The notes under the pieces: model-generated
Seen by the model: the letters and a program-made list of their open reading frames with translations, nothing else
The model's database searches: none
Told to the model about the DNA's origin: nothing
Program-made: the position numbers and the translations under genes
Shown here: positions 35,452 through 46,249 of the stretch, piece by piece
Position numbering within the stretch: position 1 is the first letter of the stretch
Layout: each line of letters begins with the position of its first letter
Assembly (NCBI GenBank): GCA_039000515.1
Contig: JBCFYV010011164.1
Coordinates: 50,817,192 to 50,881,191 of the forward strand
Reading direction: 5' to 3'
Source: Timema cristinae
Taxonomy: Eukaryota; Arthropoda; Insecta; Phasmatodea; Timematidae
Length of the DNA: 64,000 bases

Positions 35452-36578
35452 TGTGTTCTTACTGGACATACATCAACAGTGTTATTGTTTTATTACTGGA
35501 CATACATTGACAGTGTTATTCTGTTGTTACTGGACATACATTGGCAGTGTTATTCTGTTGTTACTGGACACACATTGACAGTGTTATTGTGTTGTTACTG
35601 GACATACATCAACAGTGTTATTGTTTTATTACTGGACATACATTGACAGTGTTATTGTGTTCTTACTGGACATACATTGACAGTGTTATTGTGTTGTTAC
35701 TGGACATACATTGACATTATTATTGTGTTGTTACTGGACATACAGTGACAGTGTTATTGTGTTGTTACTGGACATACATTGACAGTGTTATTCTGTTGTT
35801 ACTGGACATACATTGGCAGTGTTATTCTGTTGTTACTGGACACACATTGACAGTGTTATTGTGTTGTTACTGGACATACATTGACAGTGTTATTGTTTTA
35901 TTACTGGACATACATTGACAGTGTTATTGTGTTGTTACTGGACATACATTGACAGTGTTATTGTGTTGTTACTGGACATACATTGACAGTGTTATTGTGT
36001 TGTTACTGGACATACATTGACAGTGTTATTGTGTTGTTACTGGACATACATTGACAGTGTTATTGTGTTGTTACTGGACATACATTGGCAGTGTTATTGT
36101 GTTGTTACTGGACATACATTGACATTATTATTGTGTTGTTACTGGACATACAGTGACAGTGTTATTGTGTTGTTACTGGACATACATTGACAGTGTTATT
36201 CTGTTGTTACTGGACATACATTGGCAGTGTTATTCTGTTGTTACTGGACACACATTGACAGTGTTATTGTGTTGTTACTGGACATACATTGACAGTGTTA
36301 TTGTTTTATTACTGGACATACATTGACAGTGTTATTGTGTTGTTACTGGACATACATTGACAGTGTTATTGTGTTGTTACTGGACATACATTGACAGTGT
36401 TATTGTGTTGTTACTGGACATACATTGACAGTGTTATTGTGTTGTTACTGGACATACATTGACAGTGTTATTGTGTTGTTACTGGACATACATTGACAGT
36501 GTTATTGTGTTGTTACTGGACATACATTGACATTATTATTGTGTTGTTACTGGACATACAGTGACAGTGTTATTGTAT
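35452..36578. repeat. 34-bp minisatellite array with 408-bp higher-order repeat
   Basis: About 33 units of TTGTTACTGGACATACATTG plus ACAGTGTTATTGTG. The marker unit GACATTATTATTG occurs at 35713, 36121 and 36529, exactly 408 bp (12 units) apart, and is followed each time by CAGTGACAG; after the first two the GGCAG and ACACACATTG markers also follow in the same order. Confidence 0.95.
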
Positions 36579-36581
36579 TGT

Positions 36582-36602
36582 TGTTAATATATATATATAT
36601 AT
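36582..36602. repeat. (AT)n microsatellite
   Basis: TAATATATATATATATATAC lies at the right edge of the 34-bp array. Confidence 0.85.
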
Positions 36603-37590
36603 ACTAAAAAAAGCACATACATAATCAACTCGATTAAAATAATAAATCACTTGTTCTGATCCTAGGACATAAAGTATAAGTTTGGATAAATCAAAATAAA
36701 GTTAGTAGACAGTGCTATTTACTATTTTGAAGGGGTAAATTATAAAAAATGTTTTCTTATATTGAAGTTAGCTGTAGTGGGTGTATTTCTTGTTGGAGGA
36801 CGGTTTTAGAAAATACAAAGTCTTCTTGCATCCAATATTAAAAACATATTACAATACTGTTATTGTTATTTAATAAAAGTTACAAATCTACTCTCGTGTG
36901 CCCATATGATCTGCAAGACCACGTATTTAACTGTTACTTGTGGCAGTCTAAACTCTCACAAGCCATTGGTTTTTAAATAGTTTTTTTTTCCTTTAACAGT
37001 TTTCATTATTGAATCACGAACTTATGAAATTAACCGTTTGGATGTGTTTATTTCGTGGAAACGGCATTTAATGCTCATTTAAAGATGTCTTATAAACGAG
37101 AGCTTCTAAAAGGCTGCGTTATCTTCACAAATTATTATTAGTAAACAGTCTAACCAAGGAAGGTTGATGGCGTCCTGCAAACCGTGTTCGGTTGTTTTCA
37201 TGCGCATGTGTTTACAAAATAAAAACTTTTCTTTTGAAATTAATAATTTGAATGGCTCATTCTTTAAGTTATAAAAAATATGTTATAATTTATGGAGGCC
37301 TTTTATACAGATACAAGTGTGAATGTAACACTTTTTAATTGATTATTTCATGCACAATAATATCTCTTGTTGCCACAATCTCGAAACAAAAAATGTTTTA
37401 TTGATATTATTATTTGATCTTTCAATTAGTTAGGAAAGAGTCATGTATACAGTAATCCTTAGATAAGTATTATTATTAGTAATAAAATAATAACTATCTC
37501 AACATTAGTGACTTTCAACCAATGTCTTCTGGTAGCTGCCAGTGGAATGGAGTGTATTGGATGTTGCCATCAGTCAGAAAGGGTTCTTCC
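36603..37590. other. AT-rich single-copy DNA
   Basis: No gene or recognised element; stops are frequent in all frames. Confidence 0.5.
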
Positions 37591-37935
37591 TACGATAATA
37601 CCGCTATAGTTGATCTCAACACGCGGGTGTATCACGGGTCACACTTGTCTAGGGGCAGTAGATGTAGTTCTGAGTAAGACCGCCGCTAAATAAAGGGGTG
37701 TGATTATAAAATCCAGCAGAGACAACTCTCACGGAGAGGGAAAGAGGCAGTTCCCGGAGCGGCCAGGTAAGCTGTTCATTTAATTGTAAAAGCAGGCGAG
37801 CGTATATTTCCCGTATTTCTGGAAGGAAAGAACGTTTCTTCCCCTGCGAGCGGGTGGTAATGCAACCAGGGCTGAACAAACACCACGTCAGCGGTGCGGC
37901 GGGGGAACAGGGTCCGTTTGGGAACATCATCTGTT
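37591..37935. other. GC-rich island, possible noncoding exon or regulatory block
   Basis: GC content rises sharply inside AT-rich flanks. It contains GCGGCCAGGTAAGCTG, which fits a 5' splice donor (CAG/GTAAG at about 37766). A 93-codon minus frame is open here but resembles nothing known. Support for a gene is weak. Confidence 0.3.
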
Positions 37936-38440
37936 AAAATAAATAGTACTATGTAACGCACATGCTTTCTCACTCCCTTTCCATTAAAAAGATGACATTC
38001 ACTTTAAACTCGTGTGAAACTATAAATAATAGGCATCGATGCAGAAACACAATGGAAAAAAATAGCACCACACTCTACCAAATAATATAAATTAAATAAT
38101 ATACATTGTTACAGACCCATATTGAGGAAAGAGGAACATCTTGGACCTACAAAGATATAACAATAGCCTTCCCAATTCCCTCCGTTTAGAAATTATATTT
38201 TTTATGGTTGGGAAAAAGTGTTTTTTTATAAAAAAATATTTCAAATAAAATACTTTTATTTTTAATATTCCTACAACTTTATATGATAATTTATTTGGTA
38301 TCTTGAAGAGTTGAGGGGAAATGATCTAAATGGCAGATTTCCCTCCCTATTGTAAAATACCCTGTAAGTCATTTTTACGGTAAAATTAGAAGCGCCGGCT
38401 TGTTTGTAATGTTAGTATCAGAATTTTAACTAAGATCTTA
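37936..38440. other. AT-rich single-copy DNA
   Basis: Nothing recognised. Confidence 0.5.
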
Positions 38441-38645
38441 TGAGGGGATTTGGGGAAAATCCTTATTTTCTCTTTTAGTCTTTAAGTAAACTATCTTAAA
38501 CTTTTAGAGTTGGGTGGATAATTCCAAGGAAAAAACATCCTGGACAAACCTTTGAAAACCCTCATTACCAAGTTTTAGCCCAATCAGTAAGATGGTTTCG
38601 GCTCTAGTCCGAGAACAGACAGACAGACAGACAGAATCGTGAAAA
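38441..38645 (+). repeat. Probable dispersed repeat ending in (ACAG)n
   Basis: The phrase AAGTTTTAGCCCAATCAGTA with GATGGTTTCGGCTC, followed by GAGAACAGACAGACAGACAG, resembles the 3' ends of many arthropod transposable elements. No second copy was found in this window. Confidence 0.4.
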
Positions 38646-39022
38646 CCATATTAAAGACATTGCCTACCTGTGACGTCACGGCAAGTCTAGACAGGTTTTC
38701 CCATAATAATTAATTTACGTTTAATTCAGCGAGTTTTAAAGATAGAACATTGAAACAAACACCATATTTTTTATCTTGAAATAGTTTTTTTGTAAATGTA
38801 TTTTTTTTAATAAATCATCTACAACTCAATATATTTGGTTTATTCACGAAAATGTCCTGTAGGAATCTTCCTTCTAGGATGTAGATTAAAACGGTCCGTG
38901 GTAGCAAATTTCTATATACGAGTAAAAGAGAAAACAAGAATTTTAAAAAGCAAGTAAATGTTTTCATGATGGAAGTAGTGTAGTGAGTGTGTAAACTCGT
39001 CAGAGGAAGAGGGAAAGTATTA

Positions 39023-39512
39023 TCTATACTTATAAAATAACATGTCCTGATGATGCTGACTGACTGACTGATTCATCATCGCCGAGCGCAAACTATCAAG
39101 GCTACAAGCATGAAATTCGGGTTGTATATTCATTTTGTTATGTAGGCACCCACTAAGAAAGGATTTTAGAAAATTCCACCCCAAAGGGCTCAAAATAGGG
39201 GATGATAACATGTGTGATAATATGTATGAAAGTCCGTCATTTTGAAAGTTACATAAACAAAATTTTGTATTTCGGTTATTGACGTAAAACAAATAAATAC
39301 GTGTTTCAGGAATTTTGGAAATTTTATTTAATAAGGAATGAAAAAGGGGGTGAAAGTTTGTATCGGACTTGCATTATTTTTGATCTGAGGTCAAGTTATG
39401 GTCATCAACGTAACGTAATATTTTAAATTAATCTGTAAATACATATGTATATTTTCGTATTTGTATATAATCAACTTCCACGCGAGCAAAGCCGCGGGCA
39501 ACAGCTATCTAG
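39023..39512 (+). mobile_element. Non-autonomous Helitron
   Basis: It starts TCTATACTTATAAAATAA and ends CAACAGCTATCTAG, with the hairpin CGCGAGCAAAGCCGCG (six pairs with one bulged A) about 11 nt before the terminal CTAG. It is flanked by A on the left and T on the right, with no target-site duplication. These are the Helitron rules: 5' TC, 3' CTRR, a subterminal hairpin and insertion between A and T. The 490-bp interior has no Rep/helicase frame, so it depends on another element. Confidence 0.88.
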
Positions 39513-39740
39513 TCGCTAGACAAACAAGAGGCCTCTCAGCGTAAACTGCTCATTTTCTTCTCTCTCTCTCTATTTCGTACATTGGCCTCTAAGTGTGATA
39601 GTGCTTAGACTGCTTAGACTGCTTGGATGCGTTAAGTTAAGATACAACCCACTTCGAAAAATGGCCTCGAAATCTCCAAGTAGCTAACGTCATTAAATTT
39701 ATGAGACGTCGACATCCATAAAATCTTCAATTATATTTTT

Positions 39741-39950
39741 TAGCAACGTGTCTTACTACCCGTTAGGGTTATACGCCTATGTAGTAGTTACACTAATGGC
39801 TTAGGGATTAGGATGGCTTAATTGAGAGAAAATGCACCCTCATTAACGTTGAGCAAGAGGTAAAAACCATCTAGAAAAAACCACCATTAGTGCACACGAA
39901 CAGTCCAACACGAGAGTAAACGCGTCAGACCACACGGCCACCCAAGCTGG
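39741..39950 (-). mobile_element. SINE-C copy with internal deletion
   Basis: The minus strand reads GGTGGCCGTGTGGTCTGACG at the head and the shared tail with TAACCCTAACGGGTAGTAAG and GACACGTTGCTAAA. The B-box segment between head and body is missing or heavily altered. The 3'-tail stem ACCC/GGGT is kept. Confidence 0.72.
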
Positions 39951-40316
39951 TTCGATTTTGTTGACAGTCACAATACTTCCTTTCTCCAAAGCTCGAGTTT
40001 AAGTAAAGCTGCAGCTATTTAAATGTAACTGATCCCCTCGAGATGTCCCGGGCTATCCCGAGGACGGTAACTACAGAAACATGATCAAATGAGTTTAATA
40101 ATAGTCTCTTCACACAGTCACGTGTCGACTACTGCAGAGCTCGGTGGTTGAATGTGTCACCAGATATGTTAATATTTCAATATGAAAACACATCCCCTTC
40201 TTACCGACAAATGTCGGTCCCCAGTAGTCATTATTTGGTCGTGTTTAGTATCTTCTGCCAACATTACCTCCCCGTCATTCTCCATCCCACTGTTTGATTG
40301 CTTCTACATTTAGTGT
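39951..40316. other. Single-copy DNA
   Basis: No gene or repeat recognised. Confidence 0.5.
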
Positions 40317-40872
40317 GTAACCTCTGGTGGTCCACAGCTAGCATGGTGGGCCGTGTAACCTCTGGTCTGGTGGGCCACAGCTAGCATGGTGGGCCGTGTA
40401 ACCCCTGGGTCACAGCTAGCATGGTGGCGTGTAACCCCTGGTCTGGTGGTCCACAGCTAGCATGTGGGCCGTGTAACCTCTGGTGGCCCACAGCTAGCAT
40501 GGTGGGCCGTGTAACCCTGGTGGTCCACAGCTAGCATGGTGGGCCGTGTAACCTCTGGTGGTCCACAGCTAGCATGGTGGGCCGTGTAACCCCTGGTGGT
40601 CACAGCTAGCATGGTGGGCCGTGTAACCCCTGGTGGTCCACAGCTAGCATGGTGGGCCGTGTAACCCCTGGTCTGGTGGTCCACAGCTAGCATGGTGGGC
40701 CGTGTAACCTCTGTGGCCCACAGCTAGCATGGTGGGCCGTGTACCCTGGTGGTCCACAGCTAGCATGGTGGGCCGTGTAACCTCTGGTGGTCCACAGCTA
40801 GCATGGTGGGCCGTGTAACCCCTGGTGGTCCACAGCTAGCATGGTGGCTGTGTAACCCCTGGTCTGGTGGCC
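40317..40872. repeat. 39-bp minisatellite array
   Basis: About 14 units of GGTCCACAGCTAGCATGGTG plus GGCCGTGTAACCTCTGGTG. Many one- to five-base indels (GTCTGGTGG insertions, missing G or C) contrast with the phase-perfect arrays elsewhere. Minus frames of 78 and 92 codons are repeat translation. Confidence 0.92.
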
Positions 40873-41594
40873 GGCTGCAACTGGGCCTATTAACCCCTAT
40901 GACTGTGAGGCGGTAGCAATGAGCACTGCTGGGACCTATTAGTGTTCCTTCATTTCCACGGATGAGAGTTTCATGCAAACACTGGGAAACATTGCTGGGG
41001 CAACAACTGGCTATATGCCAGGAGTGACTGGGCAGCATACTGGTTCAAACAGTCACTGGGCAACATACTGGTGGGCTAATAGTGTCTTTCACAGGAATCT
41101 GACATGGCTTAATGAGCGGGGGGATGTTTGTGATTGAAGAAAGTCTTTAAAATTTATTTGACTAATTTGTTTAAATTGTTTAGTTCTTTTTAAATATCTA
41201 TTTTACTTCACACATGCATTGAAGCTTCATCAATGCGAAGTACAAGCTCAGCGTGTAAGTTGGAAACATCTTCTATTTATCTTTGTCAGTTTAAAACATA
41301 GTCGAGCGATATTTTGTCTCAGATATCGATCACATGTCTGTGCACACACACATGAACAAGCTTTGGACCAGCTCAGAATCTATTATGTTAGTCGAACACG
41401 TTCATATGCCTAGTATGAGAAGGTTGTCTGGTGAAGTAATTTTTCACTTAAAGTGTGTGTTATTTATTAAACCCATAGTTAATAACGTTCTATTAAGTAA
41501 GGATATGACTATAGTTTTCCAACATTGTACAAACTATTTAGAAAGGTGTTATAACGATTTTAATCTTGGATTTGATGAGAAACTTGAATATGAA
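40873..41594. other. Single-copy DNA, no gene recognised
   Basis: Positions 40880-41095 loosely repeat CACTGGG...CAACATACTGG. An 89-codon plus frame at 41334-41603 ends just inside the adjoining fold-back element and has no domain I recognise. It could be a transposon remnant. Confidence 0.4.
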
Positions 41595-42357
41595 GTATGT
41601 TAGGAAACTCATAGTCCAAACTGCACAAATAGCCTGTTTAAACCAAAAGTAACACAACATCCCAACAAACTTACATTCAGAAAAATATGCTAATACCATT
41701 AAATTATGTTCAAAGTTTCAGTGTAGAGCAAAGCTGTTCAAGCATGCGTGTACTACAGGTTGCGTAGGAGCTAGGCGCGTGGCATTACACACCTCGATAT
41801 CTTGGAGCACGGCAGCAGAACATACCACAATTAATAGTAAACAACACACCAGTCCTTCAAGATATGCGAATGCTTTCTGAGGATCATCATTAACGGTCCT
41901 ACATCATAGAAAGTCCTTGCCATTATTACATGTGCAGTGCAGTGTGCCCGACTCCTATGCAACCTGTTGTACACGCATGCTTGAACAGCTTTGCTCTACA
42001 CCGAAACTTTGAACACAATTAAATGGTATTAGCATAGTTTTCCGGATGTACAGTAGCCCCATGGCTTCTTTGGTGCTGACTGACAGCTAACAGCTGAAAG
42101 CTGATGGCTTTGAAAAGTTAGCAGACCAAATTATGTATCCCTACGCCGAACCATATGATCTGCAAAAAACATGAGTTTAGCAGCTGTCACTTCTGACAGT
42201 CCAAAATTTAGGTATATACCTAAATGTTGACTGTCAGCTGTCAGTCAGCACCAAAAAAGCCACGTGGCTACTGTAAGTGTATAGTGATTGTATATTACTT
42301 TTGGTTCAAACACGATATTTGTGCAGTTTGGGCAATTAGTTCCAAACACCCTGTATA
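41595..42357. mobile_element. Fold-back DNA element, copy 2, interrupted by a MITE
   Basis: The left arm TTAGGAAACTCATAGTCC and CAAACTGCACAAATAGCC answers the right arm TTTGTGCAGTTTGGGCAATT and GTTCCAAACACCCTGTA. It is the same family as 23971-24520 with the centre inverted. The right arm is split by a 223-bp insertion at 42051-42273. The outer end ACAGGGTGTTTGGAAC resembles transposon ends widespread in arthropods. Confidence 0.87.
42051..42273. mobile_element. Nested Tc1/mariner-type MITE
   Basis: The terminal inverted repeats begin CAGTAGCC and continue GGTGCTGACTGACAGCT on both sides; the right end reads AGCTGTCAGTCAGCACC to GGCTACTG. It is flanked by TA dinucleotides at 42049-42050 and 42274-42275. 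Removing the element and one TA leaves GGATGTAAGTGTATAG, matching the empty site GAATGTAAGTCTATAG at about 24435-24450 in fold-back copy 1. Confidence 0.93.
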
Positions 42358-43115
42358 TTAATGTTAAGGTGAAACAAAATATTCTCGATACGCAGCTAAG
42401 TATTTAATGGGTAATGTTAAATTATCTTTTGTTTATCTATATGTATAGTTTTGTATGGATTTTAATATTCAGTTGTAAATTGTGTGACTTGGGCCAGCCG
42501 TAGGATGCTGGGAAGTGGCTCATTTTACTGAGCTAAAGATCAGGGATCTTCTAGATTAAAATTGATCTTCAAAACTGCACTCAATTGCCTGAATATCTCC
42601 TCCATGTTCATGTTGATAGATATTATCAATACCTGTAAAATAACAACTTGCCTCAACTATATATTTGTATTTTTTTTTAAGTTTCCGCCAAACAAAATGC
42701 TACTATATGCCCTTCTTGGTGAATTGGAAGCTATTTATAGAAGCGAGCTGCTTCTTAATTTGACGCACCTAAACACTATAACATTCAAACGATAATGTAC
42801 GAAACGGAGAGAGAAAAAAAAATAGCAGTTCACCCTGTGAGGTCTTTTGTTTACATCCTGATAACACTTACCCTCTTCCTATGACGAGTGCAAACACTCA
42901 CTCTACTATCTGCGTCTGGACAGCAATGATTTGCATTTCAAAATGAAATATTTCTGGTTTCCTATTCTAGATAGACATTTGCTTCCAGGGAATTTTTGAA
43001 TCTACATCCTGATATGACGCTTTCTACCGGCCATTTCCTTGAATAAACCAGGTAACCCGAATTGTAGATGATTAAAAAATATCTATTTCAAGATAGTAAA
43101 ACAATTGTGAGAATG
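42358..43115. other. Single-copy DNA, no gene recognised
   Basis: A 77-codon plus frame at 42562-42795 has no recognisable domain. The composition is AT-rich. Confidence 0.45.
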
Positions 43116-43395
43116 TAAGAAAGTATGAGTGTGGAACTAGTGACGAATACAATATATGAAGGTAGAGTGTGTGTATCAAAAGGAAGAGGTAGGCCATGTA
43201 AGAAGTGGCTAAATGTGGCAGATGATTGTGTGAAAAAGAGAAACATTAAGAGTTTTAAGAATAAAAGAGCATGTATGACTCTGGTGTATGGATGTTGTTG
43301 AAGTGAAGGGAGTATGCAAGGATAGGGAAGTGTGGAGAAATAAGGAGGATAGATTAAGTACGGAGTTGTTTCCTGATATATATATATATATGCAC
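43116..43395 (+). pseudogene. LINE ORF2 C-terminal fragment, second copy
   Basis: It shares the order SVELVTNTIYEGRVCVSKGR, GRPCKKWLNVADDCVKKRN and IKSFKNKRACM with the fragment at 25335-25730. It then runs on to a GKVWRNKEDRLSTELFPD-like end and a (TA)n tail at 43376-43392. Frameshifts are present. The retained 3' microsatellite suggests this is the true 3' terminus. Confidence 0.72.
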
Positions 43396-43475
43396 AATTT
43401 CTTGCCTACCTCGTAAGGAAACGGTGTGATTAGGTATTTACGTATGTATGAACCACACCCCCTCCGTGACAAATA

Positions 43476-43520
43476 ATAATAATAGTAATAATAATAACAA
43501 TAATAATGTTAATAATGGTG
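43476..43520. repeat. (AAT)n-type imperfect microsatellite
   Basis: AATAATAATAGTAATAATAA-type text with interruptions. Confidence 0.75.
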
Positions 43521-43586
43521 CCTGAATAGCGGAAAAAAAGAGAGAATAAATCAACTAAGTGTTGAACTCTTTTAACTCCTCTCCTT

Positions 43587-43846
43587 AATAATAATAATAA
43601 TATTAGCACCACGTCTTACTACCCGTCCAAGCTATGCGCTAATGTACTAACTACGCTAATGGGTTAGAAATGATGAAAGTTGAATTCAGAGGAAGTGTAC
43701 CCACATTTGCGTGAAGAGAGAAAGAATGGAGAACAATTTAAGAAAAACCACCCTCAGTACACCCGGCCGGAACCACGATCTACCAATCATTGGCAGTCTA
43801 GTCTACTGCAAGAGTAGCACCTTAGACCATGCGGCCACCAAAAGGG
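43587..43846 (-). mobile_element. SINE-C copy
   Basis: The minus strand reads GGTGGCCGCATGGTCTAAGG, TGCTACTCTTGCAGTAGAC, a B-box-like region (GATCGTGGTTCCGGCCGGG), GTGTACTGAGGGTGGTTTTT, a body with GGGTACACTTCCTCTGAATT, and a 3' end GTAAGACGTGGTGCTAATA with (TTA)n. The hairpin in the 3' tail is lost here. Confidence 0.85.
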
Positions 43847-44451
43847 TAGCTTTTAGATAAATATGAAAGTGGTTCACCATCAAAGCGGCCAAGAATGTCT
43901 TGAAACCATAAAAGTGAAGATATTTTTAATAAACTTGTTTTTAAATATATTATTTTAAGGAACCTTGCAACCAACTTAGCGCTCGACGTCTGTTGGCGAA
44001 AAATAGTACAGACTTCTGGTGATTCTTAGTATTATATAAAAATATTAACATTTTCTTTATCTTTTTCTTTATTTAGAATTAATTATTGGTTTATTTAATT
44101 TTAATAATACTTTCGAACACTAGTGACAAAATTACATTTTGTTGGAATCCACCGTTAGGACCTTGGAGCCCCAGGTTCGCCCAATGTCCGAGGCCGGGCC
44201 TACCCAAGACTCGAGCAAGCGGCACTCCATGTTCCTGTCAGTCAGGGATTAGAGCTAACAAACTGATTCACACGTCCTCGTGACCGAGTGTTGACAGACT
44301 TGTTACGTTGTTACCCTCAGCGCCTCTCCTTGTGAAAGTGATACTACCTGAGAAAGATGGCAGCAACATCGCCCCATTACAAGTAACAGCCCTTAACAGT
44401 CTCCCGTACAAGCAGGTTCGAACAAAACATCGGCAGTTGTGTCCGGTTAGC
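43847..44451. other. Single-copy DNA
   Basis: Positions 43847-44110 are AT-rich and 44110-44450 mixed. The 65-codon plus frame has no recognisable domain. CACCGTTAGGACCTTGGAGC and the GC-rich text after it are single-copy here. Confidence 0.45.
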
Positions 44452-45525
44452 TGACTTATGACCTAGTAGCTTGGACACAGGCTGTCCTGTCATTGTGACC
44501 TAGTAGTTTGGACACAGACTGTCCTGTTATTGTGACCTAGTAGCTTGGACACAGACTGTCCTGTCATTGTGACCTAGTAGCTTGGACACAGAGTGTCCTG
44601 TCATTGTGACCTAGTAGTTTGGACACAGACTGTCCTGTTATTGTGACCTAGTAGCTTGGACACAGGCTGTCCTGTCATTGTGACCTAGTAGCTTGGACAC
44701 AGACTGTCCTGTAATTGTGACCTAGTAGTTTGGACACAGACTGTCCTGTCATTGTGACCTAGTAGTTTGGACACAGACTGTCCTGTCATCGTGACCTAGT
44801 ACCCTGGTAACAGAGTGTCCTGTCATTATGACCTAGAGTCCTGAACACAGGCTGTCCTGTTATTGTGAGCTAGTAGCTTGGACACAGGTTGTCCTGTCAT
44901 TGTGACCTAGTAGCCTGGACACAGACTGTCCTGTCATCGTGACCTAGTACCCTAGACATAGACTGTCCTATCATCGTGACCTAGTACCCTGGTCACAGAG
45001 TGTCCTGTCATTATGACCTAGAGTCCTGAACACAGGCTGTCCTGTCATTATGACCTAGTAGCTTGGACACAGACTGTCCTGTCATTGTGACCTAGTAGTT
45101 TGGACACAGACTGTCCTGTTATTGTGACCTAGTAGCTTGGACACAGGCTGTCCTGTAATTGTGACCTAGTAGCTTGGACACAGACTGTCCTGTCATTGTG
45201 ACCTAGTGGCTTGAACACAGGCTGTCCTGTCATTGTGACCTAGTGTCCTGGACACAGACTGTCCTATCATCGTGACCTAGTAGCTTGGACACAGACTGTC
45301 CTGTCATCGTGACCTAGTACCCTGGTCACAGAGTGTCCTGTCATTATGACCTAGAGTCCTGAACACAGGCTGTCCTGTTATTGTGAGCTAGTAGCTTGGA
45401 CACAGGTTGTCCTGTCATTGTGACCTAGTAGCCTGAACACAGACTGTCCTGTCATCGTGACCTAGTACCCTGGACATAGACTGTCCTATCATCGTGACCT
45501 AGTACCCTGGACACAGAGTGTCCTA
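44452..45525. repeat. 37-bp minisatellite array with 518-bp higher-order repeat
   Basis: About 29 units of TTGTGACCTAGTAGCTTGGA plus CACAGACTGTCCTGTCA. A variant run (TACCCTGGT, GAGTCCTGAACACAGGC, GTGAGCTAGTAG, ACACAGGTTG) occurs at about 44795-44920 and again 518 bp later (14 units), as shown by GAGTCCT at 44836 and 45354. Confidence 0.95.
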
Positions 45526-46054
45526 TTAATTAATTAATCGGGGACATAAGTTCGTGACATAAGGTCTTATTTCCGGGACTGTCTCCGAAAATCGTAAATG
45601 AAAGTTCTACTTAAGCTAACTCCTACTCTCCTCTGGTCTACCTCCCCCTCCAAAACTCCGCTCGTTTCAGTGGAGTGAATCACTGGGAACAGTTCCTCAA
45701 CCATGAACGGCTCCACACATCCCTCGTATCGTGTCGTCATCGGCTGTTCTCATTTTGTAATCACATTTCCTCCAGGCGACATCTTTCGGACTGAGCTGCC
45801 CCGTCTTTTGATCTACAAAAACCACCGGTAATAAACTTTGTAACGTTTTTCTAAAAAAAAAAATTTAACAATTTCAAAATTGATAAGTAGGCAGCATTTC
45901 GATAGCAGTGAATCGTAATGAAGAATGTGAATGAACCGGCATTTCAGCGCCCCTGGTGGACGGAACTGTTTTAAAAGGAACACCTCCACCCAAGGGCCGT
46001 CACAACTCACTCGGGCCTAAAGAAGGTGAGGGCCTTAATTGAATTTTTGACGAG
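45526..46054. other. Single-copy DNA between two arrays
   Basis: Mixed composition with no gene recognised. CAGCGCCCCTGGTGGA at 45945-45960 resembles a CTCF core in reverse orientation. Confidence 0.4.
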
Positions 46055-46185
46055 ATTAGGGACCGCAAAGCTCAGCGGAGACTCGTAAAGTCCCTGGTTC
46101 TAGTCCAGTGCCTGACTGTACTTGATAGACTCAGACCATGGTTCAAGTCCAGCACCTGACTGTACTTGATAGACCCAGACCATGG
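46055..46185 (+). mobile_element. tRNA-like SINE head with a 44-bp duplication
   Basis: GCAAAGCTCAGCGGAG resembles a Pol III A box and CTGGTTCTAGTCCAG a B box 30-35 bp later, a normal tRNA-like spacing. The B-box segment is duplicated 44 bp on (GGTTC at 46096 and 46140). It lacks tRNA-like acceptor pairing, so it is a tRNA-derived repeat rather than a functional tRNA. Confidence 0.45.
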
Positions 46186-46249
46186 TCTCGAGTTTCCTGA
46201 TTCTAGCGTCTTTGGTTTATTCGATTTTTTTCCAATATAGCAAACCGAC

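Noticed and set aside
41334..41603. 89-codon open frame as a host gene
   Set aside because: It ends at the fold-back element border with no known domain; it could be a transposon remnant, but nothing confirms it.
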